A program made the translations under genes and the position numbers. The notes beneath the pieces were generated by a model. It did not search any database. It saw nothing but the letters and a program-made list of their open reading frames with translations, and was not told the origin of the DNA. A DNA stretch of 38,196 bases, from the IMG/VR virus record IMGVR_UViG_3300031787_000357, positions 1 to 38,196 of that record, one strand, 5' to 3'. This document shows positions 32,721 to 38,196 of this stretch, one piece after another (the first letter of the stretch is position 1; each line of letters begins with the position of its first letter). This DNA is from a virus.

Positions 32721-35243
32721 CTAGTAATACTCTGCCCTAGTTTGGGGAGTATAATCATCTTCATCATCGCTGGGAAGCCTCAATAAACCGCCCTGCCTGT
32801 ACCTCATAAGAGCCATAATGACCGTATCCACATAGTCATCATGCGCCCCAACAGGAAACGACGCACACTCCTCAATCACTTCATTCGCCCAATTACCCGT
32901 TGGCGCCCAAACAACCCCTGATGCAAATATGTCAGAGATTGAATTGGCGCGCATCACCTTATCCCCGGACGCTCGGGTGGGGGTGAACTCAGATACCATC
33001 ACCCCAGCCTTCCTCAATTCATGAATCAAAGGCAAACCGGACGCTTTAGCTTCAATCAGGAAGGTATCAGGCTCCCATTCCTTATACAATTCAATAGCCT
33101 TGGCCTTTAAGTCAGGGAACTCCAAACGATCCTTCCAGGCATCCAGCATGATAATATTAGACCCGCCCTCGCCCTCGTTCTCAAACACCCCCCATACTGT
33201 AAAGGCCGAATAGTCGCTCCGGTTGTTCTTGGTGAAAGCGGTATCCGACGCAATGATGATATACTCACATTGGGGCATACGCTTCTTATCCCAACGGCGC
33301 CACCACTCTCTTTTGATAATAGCCCCCTCTTCTGAGGTAGGCTTCTGTTGATATTGAGCGTTCCACTTAGAGGCAGGCAATTCAGACTTCAAAGCCTCTA
33401 GGGCGGGCTTTGACCAGAACGCAGGCCACATAGGTTCACCGGATGGGAGAATAGCAGGCAACTCAATCACCTCCCATTGGTCCCCATCACCACGGTCAAT
33501 AGAAGCCTGCACTAAGCGCCCTGTAAGGTCGCCAACACCCCATCGGGTCATAACCACCACAATAGCCGCATTAGGCTGTAGCCGCTGCCTAGGGCCAGAG
33601 GAATACCACTCATACACCTTCTCAAACACCTTCGGGTCATGAGCGGCCTGAATAGCCTCCTGCTCCGAATGTGGATCATCAATGATGAACAAGTCAGCGC
33701 CCTTACCAGCAATGGCGCCCCCAACACCTACAGCAAAGTACGCGCCATTCGATGTAGTGTTCCACCGGCCAGAAGCAGTCGAGTCAGCCCGCAACCCAAC
33801 ACCAGGGAACACATCACTAAAAGCCTCGTCCTTAATTAAATTCCGAACCTTACGTCCAAAATCAACCGCCAACTCAGCCGTGTGGGTAGCCTGAATAATC
33901 TTCTTCTCAGGGTACTTACCCATAAAATAGGCAGGCAATAAATATGAAGCAAACTCTGATTTGGTGTTTAATGTTACAAGCATCCCATGACCAACCATGA
34001 ATTGCTCGTCTTTTCTTGCCACTTTGATACAAACCGTGCTGCCCGTCCTATCAAGTTTCTTGATCCTGATGAAACGGCATTTATCTGAGTGAATTGTTCT
34101 TTCTGACTTCCTTTGAAGGAATGCACAATTTTTCAAATAGAAAGACAGTCTGTAGGTTTCACCGTAGTCTTTCTCATAAATACGCGCCCGCGAAACTTGG
34201 ATACTGTTCTTGACCCCTAAACTCCAAAGCAGGCGCCTCACTAAATATATGAAATCTTTACTCTTTTGCGAAAAAAAACATTGCCCATTTTGAGACACAT
34301 TTCCATCCGTGTCCATCAGGCCCTTGAGTAAATCCATGCGTTGCTTTGGGGACGACAGGAGGTAACATTCTGGAATATGTTTATTCTCAAGAACTCCTAA
34401 CTCCCGCAATTTTACCTTTAAGCCTTTGATTCCAAATGACATTTTAGTTGATTGGTCCGTTGTGATGTAGCCTCTACGTTCAATTTCAGGGCGCACAATC
34501 CCTGCATCATCATCGTGCATGGTAATAATCGCTTGGGCGGATGTTCCATCCCCAAGCCAAACCCCTAAAACATATGGATCAACCAACAACTCGGCATCTG
34601 GAAACTCAACCGCTGAAAAAGCTGGCAACGTAGCAGCACGAGGATTAAATTTCCGCTCTCCGTATACCACTTCAATGTGACCGCTTCTTAGCGTTTTAAC
34701 TCTCGCGCCCTGTTCCCTGTGCCATAATTGTTCGGTTGTGTATGTGTGGTACTTTTTGGTTTTCCTCTCTAGCCTGACATTCCAACGATGGTCCCCATCA
34801 CATATAACTTCGGCGCCATCATCTGTGGTGACAGAATATAAATCCATATCATTGTAGATTTGAGACTTCCCAATAACTTCTGTTGGCTTCCCATCTGGAC
34901 CAAACACAAAATCACCAACAGCCACAGACCCCATTGTTTTCCACCCGTCCGTGGTCAAAACCGGCGTGTTGATTTCAAGAGGATGACGGGGCGCCATATT
35001 GATAATAACCCGCTTGCACTCCCCACTAATCACCCGGTCAAACGTATCAGCCATAATCCTATGGTGAGGCCCCTCAATAAACCCAGGCCACATACGCTTC
35101 ACAAACGGAAGAAAATTACTCTGCGCCCGCTCCTTACCCTTAGCATCCTCCAAACCCTCCAATAGCTTCAACAACTCAACCTGATCCGCAATCGGCATCG
35201 AAGATAACTTAGGCAAAATCTGGGCAATAGTGGCAGAGTCCAT
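32721..35243 (-). CDS. terL: Large terminase subunit (TerL) interrupted by an intein, 840 aa precursor
   Basis: Taking the ATG at 35243 (AGGTG just upstream), exteins of 87 and 414 residues total 501, a normal TerL length. The ATPase P loop reads APRH / TKSEF once the intein (residues 88-426) is removed; DLFIIDDPHSEQEA (about residue 517 onward) is Walker B. The RNase H-like nuclease has Asp in ASDTAFTKNNRSDY, then FLIEAKASGLPL, then AHDDYVDT. It drives DNA into the head and cuts concatemers. A TTG-led reading starting at 35360 adds a Cys-rich leader and crosses a terminator, so I reject it. Without splicing the enzyme should be inactive because the P loop is split. Confidence 0.92.
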   Translation of the reverse strand: MDSATIAQILPKLSSMPIADQVELLKLLEGLEDAKGKERAQSNFLPFVKRMWPGFIEGPHHRIMADTFDRVISGECKRVIINMAPRHPLEINTPVLTTDGWKTMGSVAVGDFVFGPDGKPTEVIGKSQIYNDMDLYSVTTDDGAEVICDGDHRWNVRLERKTKKYHTYTTEQLWHREQGARVKTLRSGHIEVVYGERKFNPRAATLPAFSAVEFPDAELLVDPYVLGVWLGDGTSAQAIITMHDDDAGIVRPEIERRGYITTDQSTKMSFGIKGLKVKLRELGVLENKHIPECYLLSSPKQRMDLLKGLMDTDGNVSQNGQCFFSQKSKDFIYLVRRLLWSLGVKNSIQVSRARIYEKDYGETYRLSFYLKNCAFLQRKSERTIHSDKCRFIRIKKLDRTGSTVCIKVARKDEQFMVGHGMLVTLNTKSEFASYLLPAYFMGKYPEKKIIQATHTAELAVDFGRKVRNLIKDEAFSDVFPGVGLRADSTASGRWNTTSNGAYFAVGVGGAIAGKGADLFIIDDPHSEQEAIQAAHDPKVFEKVYEWYSSGPRQRLQPNAAIVVVMTRWGVGDLTGRLVQASIDRGDGDQWEVIELPAILPSGEPMWPAFWSKPALEALKSELPASKWNAQYQQKPTSEEGAIIKREWWRRWDKKRMPQCEYIIIASDTAFTKNNRSDYSAFTVWGVFENEGEGGSNIIMLDAWKDRLEFPDLKAKAIELYKEWEPDTFLIEAKASGLPLIHELRKAGVMVSEFTPTRASGDKVMRANSISDIFASGVVWAPTGNWANEVIEECASFPVGAHDDYVDTVIMALMRYRQGGLLRLPSDDEDDYTPQTRAEYY
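33966..34982 (-). other. Class 3-type intein with LAGLIDADG endonuclease domain in TerL, 339 aa
   Basis: The intein begins with Pro (P1, at codon 34982-34980) and ends with Asn (N339). Trp67 is the twelfth residue of block B (GAEVICDGDHRW), Cys318 sits at the fourth place of block F (VCIKV), and Thr337 is two before the end (VTLN). That Trp/Cys/Thr set is the class 3 signature. The penultimate residue is Leu, not His, and the downstream +1 residue is Thr. Block A has PVLTTDGWKTMGSV. Blocks LGVWLGDG and LLKGLMDTDG are LAGLIDADG motifs, so a homing endonuclease domain is present. The insertion is between His and Thr of the Walker A motif. Confidence 0.9.
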
Positions 35244-35252
35244 AAAACACCT

Positions 35253-35283
35253 AAAAAAACCCGGCAGCCCTAAAGCCACCGGG
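35253..35283 (-). terminator. Intrinsic terminator just upstream of terL
   Basis: On the minus strand CCCGGTGGC, loop TTTAGG, GCTGCCGGG (9 pairs, two G-U) is followed by seven T. The T run ends 9 bases before the terL ATG and the AGGTG site starts right after it. It would stop messages coming from terS and the 39-residue gene unless read through. Confidence 0.75.
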
Positions 35284-35304
35284 CCAAGTTTGAAAGGAGA
35301 CACC

Positions 35305-35325
35305 ATGCCTAGGAGGAATAGGCAT
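35305..35325 (+). other. Inverted repeat in the terL leader
   Basis: ATGCCTA (35305-35311) and TAGGCAT (35319-35325) are perfect 7-base arms around GGAGGAA. On the minus strand the loop is TTCCTCC, an anti-Shine-Dalgarno sequence. On the plus strand the loop is a strong ribosome site, and a small 19-codon frame begins here after AAAGGAG. Confidence 0.5.
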
Positions 35326-35363
35326 ACACACAACCTATACAACCAACATACACATTTCAACCC

Positions 35364-35483
35364 CTAAAACAAAATAGCCACCAAGACAGCAATAACCCAA
35401 GCACCAATAACCGCGCCAGCCACAAAGACCGCCAGAATAAACAACATAGCAGCCATCACATCTAAAAACTGACCCGGCGTCAT
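35364..35483 (-). CDS. Small hydrophobic membrane peptide, 39 aa
   Basis: ATG at 35483 is preceded by AGGGGTGG. The peptide MTPGQFLDVM then 29 mostly hydrophobic residues rich in Ala, Val, Ile and Leu is one long, possibly kinked, membrane helix with a short polar N-terminus. It is not long enough for annotators' usual cut-off. It lies between terS and terL with the terL leader 120 bases further on. It may be a small membrane effector such as an immunity or lysis-timing peptide; no homology is known to me. Confidence 0.55.
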   Translation of the reverse strand: MTPGQFLDVMAAMLFILAVFVAGAVIGAWVIAVLVAILF

Positions 35484-35488
35484 AACCA

Positions 35489-35519
35489 CCCCTGATAGCA
35501 ATACCGGCTATCAAAGGGG
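35489..35519 (-). promoter_or_regulatory. Hairpin covering the ribosome site of the membrane peptide
   Basis: CCCCT-GATAG pairs with CTATC-AA-AGGGG around a nine-base loop. On the minus strand the second arm carries the AGGGG ribosome site of the 39-residue gene, so the site would be closed when the hairpin forms. Confidence 0.5.
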
Positions 35520-36011
35520 ACCATAAATTGTAAGGGGGGCGGTTTCCATATACAGAAATATGAACCAAAGTCATAAAATTACAAAGGGGGTGGGGGTCCA
35601 CGCAACAAATTATAACGTCACTCGGAGACGAAAGTAATAAAGTTGCGCCATACATAATAGTGATAACATATATGCACCACCAAGGCCGAAGCAGAACGGC
35701 TAACAACAACAAAATTTTTTTGATGGATAGTAATAAGTTAAAGTAAATTGGCCGGGTAATGCGTTGAGAAGATTAAGTTTATGGGATTTAGTAAAAAGAT
35801 TGGTGTGGAATACTATGCATACCCACACGCATGCGTTCGCTGATTACCCCCTCCTGCCCCCCGGTGGGGCCTGGGACTGCCCGCTTCAAACCCCTACTAG
35901 CCCTGTCTGATTGGATTCTATCTAGTAGAACAAACCGTGAACAAACAGGCTAGAACAAAGCTAGAACGGCTAGGCAGAACGTATATAGAACGCTAGACTG
36001 GCGCCATGATA
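35520..36011. other. Non-coding stretch between terS and the small membrane gene
   Basis: About 490 bases without a convincing gene; a 125-residue frame here is Cys/Tyr-rich and unlikely. I see G runs (35533-35538, 35585-35595), a perfect TATAAT on the minus strand (35614-35609) with a poor -35, an AT-rich centre (35640-35780), a CCCC/GGGG hairpin near 35855 and TAGAAC repeats at the right end. Its place beside the terminase genes suits a packaging signal (cos or pac). Confidence 0.5.
35926..35991. repeat. TAGAAC short repeat cluster, possible packaging site
   Basis: TAGAAC occurs at 35926, 35951, 35962 and 35986 (start positions), with degenerate CAGAAC and TAGAC copies between them, immediately after the terS stop. 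Such clusters are good candidates for terminase-binding sites. Spacing is irregular (25, 11, 24). Confidence 0.55.
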
Positions 36012-36605
36012 TTATGCTGATGCCTTTGCTAGAGCTTCTAGGCGGTCCCGTAATGCCTTGGTTACGCTATCCGCATCTGGTGGCAGGCTGTTATCCTCCG
36101 CCTGTTTCTCAAAGGCAGCAACCCCACCGAGCTTGCCGAGTAGCTCTAAAGCTCTGATACGGGAAGCAGGGCTGGAATCGGGATCGAGTGACTCTATATG
36201 GAGTCTAGCGATTACATGGGCTTTTATTTGTGCTGAATTAAGCCTTTCTCCAGCCTGTTTTATGCCTTTGATTTCATCCACCCTTGCGGCTATGCGCGGG
36301 TCTGCCATTAGGCGGGATGCTTCCTGATAGATTGTTCCTGGCGCCATTGTCTCGGCATCATAGGCGACACGATAGGCAGCGGCCTGATTAGGGTATAGGC
36401 CGGAAGCCATAGCCTGAGCGAATGCTTCTTGTTTTATGGTTAGCTTGCCTATGTCACCTTGTGGCCATGCTACTACGTTAGAGGCGCCTAGGCTTGAGTC
36501 TGGCATATATACAGGGAGCCTTAGCTTAGGCTTGTTTCCTCCCTTGTTGTTTCCTCCATTGTGCTTTGGCATCGCCTTTAATCCCGCTTGCGCGGTGTCG
36601 TTCAT
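36012..36605 (-). CDS. terS: Small terminase subunit (TerS), 197 aa
   Basis: The N-terminus is Lys/Gly/Asn-rich. Residues about 55-115 (LTIKQEAFAQAMASGLYPNQ, AAYRVAYDAE, IYQEASRLMADPRIAARVDE) form the helix-turn-helix region typical of small terminase subunits; the rest (ASRIRALELLGKLGGVAAFE) is the conserved helical part. TerS rings bind the packaging site and regulate TerL. GGGGTTGA just upstream of the ATG at 36605 is a weak site; a second Met (MPKHNGG) is in frame at 36572. The promoter before it is strong, and the repeat cluster follows the stop. Confidence 0.85.
   Translation of the reverse strand: MNDTAQAGLKAMPKHNGGNNKGGNKPKLRLPVYMPDSSLGASNVVAWPQGDIGKLTIKQEAFAQAMASGLYPNQAAAYRVAYDAETMAPGTIYQEASRLMADPRIAARVDEIKGIKQAGERLNSAQIKAHVIARLHIESLDPDSSPASRIRALELLGKLGGVAAFEKQAEDNSLPPDADSVTKALRDRLEALAKASA
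36583..36595 (+). repeat. CCCGCTTGCGCGG repeat, copy 1 (inside terS)
   Basis: Same sequence as at 37789 and 38156, here within the first codons of terS. Its arms CCGC/GCGG with loop TTGC form a small hairpin. Confidence 0.7.
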
Positions 36606-36663
36606 TCAACCCCGCGTCCGCCTAACCTATTGCAAAACCTATAGAATAAACAATAACGAAAAA

Positions 36664-36692
36664 AAGATAAAAAAACATGTTGACAATGGCAA
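36664..36692 (-). promoter_or_regulatory. Leftward sigma-70-like promoter for terS and late genes
   Basis: On the minus strand TTGCCA (36692-36687, 5 of 6 to consensus), 17 bases, then TATCTT (36669-36664, 4 of 6). It is 59 bases from the terS ATG. Its -35 lies next to the -35 of the rightward promoter. Confidence 0.6.
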
Positions 36693-36708
36693 AAACCATC
36701 TTTAGAAA
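36680..36708 (+). promoter_or_regulatory. Rightward sigma-70-like promoter for the plus-strand genes
   Basis: TTGACA (36680-36685) is perfect; after a 17-base spacer comes TAGAAA (36703-36708, 4 of 6). It precedes the 82-residue gene by 38 bases. The spacer contains the inverted arms ATGG and CCAT, a possible operator half-site pair. Confidence 0.65.
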
Positions 36709-36746
36709 CGGGTTCAGGCAATCACGCCACACCAAAGGACCAGACC

Positions 36747-36995
36747 ATGAGCAAAAAACCCACCTATGAAACTTTCATAGAGAGAATTAAACAATCCATG
36801 CCGGATTCAAGCGACCGCCCCGACAATTGGATTGAATGCCTTTTGGAAGCATTGCGCGGCGCTTCTCAGCATTGGCCCCGCATTGATGGCCCGGATGGTG
36901 AGGCAGATTTGGGGAGTTTCCGCTTTGGCGCTATGCGCGTTATCCGGAACAGCCCAAAATATGGCCCCCTTCTATACGCATCACTTGAAGCCTAA
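36747..36995 (+). CDS. Hypothetical early phage protein, 82 aa
   Basis: Preceded by AAAGGA at 7 bases. The protein is compact with aromatic residues (KPTYETFIERIKQSMPDSSD, WIECLLEALRGASQHWPRID, RFGAMRVIRNSPKYGPLLYA). No membrane segment, no recognised motif. It is the first gene after the rightward promoter, so probably early. Not recognised. Confidence 0.65.
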   Translation: MSKKPTYETFIERIKQSMPDSSDRPDNWIECLLEALRGASQHWPRIDGPDGEADLGSFRFGAMRVIRNSPKYGPLLYASLEA

Positions 36996-37030
36996 CGCCT
37001 AGGTTACTTCACGCGATAGCAGGCAGGATT

Positions 37031-37041
37031 CCGCTTGCGCG
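37031..37041 (+). repeat. CCGCTTGCGCG repeat, copy 2
   Basis: Between the first two plus-strand genes; followed by GTAGCGTCC, similar to GTACGTCC after copy 3. Confidence 0.6.
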
Positions 37042-37117
37042 TAGCGTCCGGGCTGATTCGCCCCGCCACCCCTTGGGATGGCGCAGTGAGTCAATCAAAC
37101 CAGAGGAGACATTGACC

Positions 37118-37714
37118 ATGCCGCAAATAATCGAAAAACTAGCCTTCACCTATGCCGAATTGACCGGTAGGGCAAAGGAACGCGCCACCGAATGGTGGCT
37201 TCAGGGGTATGAACCAGATTTTTCATGGCTTGAAGACGAAATCGAAAGCGCAGCAACCATGCTTGGAATCGAAATCGAAACGCAAAATAGACGCCGCGCG
37301 ATATATTGGCGCGCAGGACATACCCAGAGCGACGGCGCCAGCTTTTCCGGTCATTACTACTATCGGAAAGGCGCACTAGCCGCTATTCTGAAGGAATACC
37401 CCACCAACAAAGCCCTTCACGATATCGCGCGGGGGCTTCAGGAAGCGCAGCGTAAAGCCTTCTATGGCCTATCTGCCCGCATTGAATCCCGCCGCGATAC
37501 TAGCGTTTCTGTATCTGTCACAAATGACAGAAACAAGTATGGCGATTCAAACCAGGAGCAGGAGGAGGAAATTGCCAAAGCCATGCGAGACTTCACCCAT
37601 TGGATTTACCGCCTTGTTTTGGATACCTATGACCATGAGACAAGCGAGGAATCTATTGCGGATTGTATGGCCGCGAATGAATATCTATTCGACGAGAATG
37701 GCCGGATTGTATGA
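37118..37714 (+). CDS. Hypothetical early phage protein, 198 aa
   Basis: ATG at 37118 follows AGAGGAG; an in-frame Met 45 bases upstream has no site. The start TYAELTGRAKERATEWWLQG, the middle ESAATMLGIEIETQN and SDGASFSGHYYYRKGALAAI are shared with small phage proteins sometimes annotated as antitoxin-like; I do not trust that name. The C-terminal part is acidic and helical. Not an enzyme I can name. The stop overlaps the next gene by ATGA. Confidence 0.65.
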   Translation: MPQIIEKLAFTYAELTGRAKERATEWWLQGYEPDFSWLEDEIESAATMLGIEIETQNRRRAIYWRAGHTQSDGASFSGHYYYRKGALAAILKEYPTNKALHDIARGLQEAQRKAFYGLSARIESRRDTSVSVSVTNDRNKYGDSNQEQEEEIAKAMRDFTHWIYRLVLDTYDHETSEESIADCMAANEYLFDENGRIV

Positions 37715-37788
37715 CCATCCCCCGCGCCATCATTGGCGGTATCCTATGGGCTTGCCTGTTTTGGCTTGCCTTGATCATAACCCCCTAG
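37711..37788 (+). CDS. Membrane micropeptide, 25 aa
   Basis: The ATG at 37711 overlaps the previous stop (ATGA), so translation is coupled. The peptide MTIPRAIIGGILWACLFWLA then LIITP is one membrane helix with a Cys and two Trp. It is shorter than usual annotation limits but the overlap and composition are typical of this phage. Repeat copy 3 begins at its stop. Confidence 0.5.
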   Translation: MTIPRAIIGGILWACLFWLALIITP

Positions 37789-37801
37789 CCCGCTTGCGCG
37801 G
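37789..37801 (+). repeat. CCCGCTTGCGCGG repeat, copy 3
   Basis: Begins directly after the TAG of the 25-residue peptide. CCGC, loop TTGC, GCGG hairpin. Followed by GTACGTCC. Confidence 0.7.
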
Positions 37802-37830
37802 TACGTCCCACCACCGAAAGGAACCAAACT

Positions 37831-38154
37831 ATGTTTAGCATCACCTATGAAATAGTAACCCCCGAAAGCGCAGAACATGGCGACGCTGAAGAGCGAGGCT
37901 TCCACCTTGAGGGCCTTTCCTTTGGCGAAGTTATGGCAGAGATTCGAAGCCTAGGCTTGCGTGGCGCCTATTGCGAAGCCGATTCTTGCCCCGTCACGAT
38001 AGACTGCCCGCCAAGGTGGTTTACCTACGCCGAAGGCATTGAAAACTACGAGACCGGCGCCCGCACATACTACGCCGTACACCTACCCCGACACGTTACC
38101 CCCGCTTCCCGTATGAGAATCGCCCGCCTGTTAGGATGTTATGGCGCCCAATAG
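37831..38154 (+). CDS. Hypothetical early phage protein, 107 aa
   Basis: AAAGGA precedes the ATG at 8 bases. FSITYEIVTPESAEHGDAEE, then GFHLEGLSFGEVMAEIRSLG and ADSCPVTIDCPPRWFTYAEG, then YYAVHLPRHVTPASRMRIAR. It has Cys but no clear metal site (three Cys plus one). I recall similar small proteins in phages of this habitat, without function. The stop runs into repeat copy 4. Confidence 0.65.
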   Translation: MFSITYEIVTPESAEHGDAEERGFHLEGLSFGEVMAEIRSLGLRGAYCEADSCPVTIDCPPRWFTYAEGIENYETGARTYYAVHLPRHVTPASRMRIARLLGCYGAQ

Positions 38155-38155
38155 T

Positions 38156-38191
38156 CCCGCTTGCGCGGGCTTAGGCCCGCCTTCCGGCCTA
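38156..38191 (+). repeat. Repeat copy 4 with nested alternative hairpins
   Basis: CCCGC-TTGC-GCGGG (38156-38169), GCGGGC-TTAG-GCCCGC (38165-38180) and TAGGCC...GGCCTA (38172-38191) overlap, so only one can form at a time. It follows the 107-residue gene and reaches the right edge, where a T run, if present, would lie outside. Could be a terminator or an RNA switch. Confidence 0.6.
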
Positions 38192-38196
38192 GTCAT

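Noticed and set aside
35244-35360. 39-residue N-terminal extension of TerL
   Set aside because: Starts at TTG, has a Cys-rich leader, crosses the intrinsic terminator, and TerL family proteins start near the later Met.
35516-35595. G-quadruplex candidate from G runs
   Set aside because: Loops of 13 and 47 bases are too long for a canonical quadruplex.
35335-35712. 125-residue minus-strand frame between terS and terL
   Set aside because: Cys/Tyr/Gly-rich composition unlike the other genes, no ribosome site, and it includes the small membrane gene and a hairpin in another frame.
35700-35722. Plus-strand terminator candidate with seven T
   Set aside because: Only a four-base stem (GCCG/CGGC) far from the T run; too weak.
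36436-36705. Plus-strand 89-residue frame over terS
   Set aside because: Antisense to terS with no promoter or site, Lys/Ile tail from AT-rich spacer.
1-38196. tRNA, rRNA, CRISPR, transposase or integrase
   Set aside because: None was seen by eye; tandem repeats here are coding or short and irregular.

Overview
This window looks like about 38 kb of a tailed double-stranded DNA phage (or prophage) genome, open at both ends. I see packaging, capsid, tail and lysis genes and no host housekeeping genes, rRNA, tRNA, integrase or CRISPR. The lysis set includes a lipoprotein spanin with a lipobox, so the host should be Gram-negative. Resemblance of many virion proteins to freshwater, marine and alphaproteobacterial phages is recalled from memory, not searched. 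No tape measure, major tail tube or baseplate gene is recognisable. A gp10-like nozzle protein, connector-like proteins and a giant late protein suggest a short-tailed, podovirus-like particle (inference).

Layout: nearly everything from 1 to 36605 is on the minus strand and reads right to left. In that order come terS (36605-36012), a 0.5 kb mostly non-coding stretch with short repeats, a 39-residue membrane peptide, terL (35243-32721, split by an intein), portal, a 65-residue protein, a GroES co-chaperonin, a scaffold-like protein, a small conserved protein, a capsid accessory protein and the major capsid protein. A clear intrinsic terminator follows the capsid gene. Next are small decoration or beta-rich proteins, a coiled-coil protein, lectin-like and repeat-rich appendage proteins, then a compact lysis cassette (XhlA-like holin, C-terminally anchored lysozyme, Rz-like and Rz1-like spanins) inside the structural region. 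After it come basic small proteins, a connector, fibres, a two-module LamG protein, the nozzle, Gly/Ala-rich internal-type proteins and finally a giant protein of more than 2,040 residues that runs off the left edge. Genes overlap again and again by ATGA, TAATG or TGATG, so translation is probably coupled along long messages.

At 36.66-36.71 kb two good sigma-70-like promoters overlap back to back. One faces left into terS and the late genes, the other right into small plus-strand genes (36747-38154). Those plus-strand genes are separated by a repeated GC-rich hairpin and include a 25-residue membrane peptide overlapping the gene before it. Replication and regulatory genes presumably lie to the right.

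The strongest unusual feature is the terL intein (33966-34982). It starts with Pro rather than Cys or Ser, carries the Trp/Cys/Thr set that defines class 3 inteins plus LAGLIDADG motifs, and sits inside the Walker A ATP-binding loop. Other points of note are an intrinsic terminator ending 9 bases before the terL start codon, the membrane peptide with a ribosome site in a hairpin, an HExxH zincin motif in the giant late protein, and repeat clusters in appendage genes.
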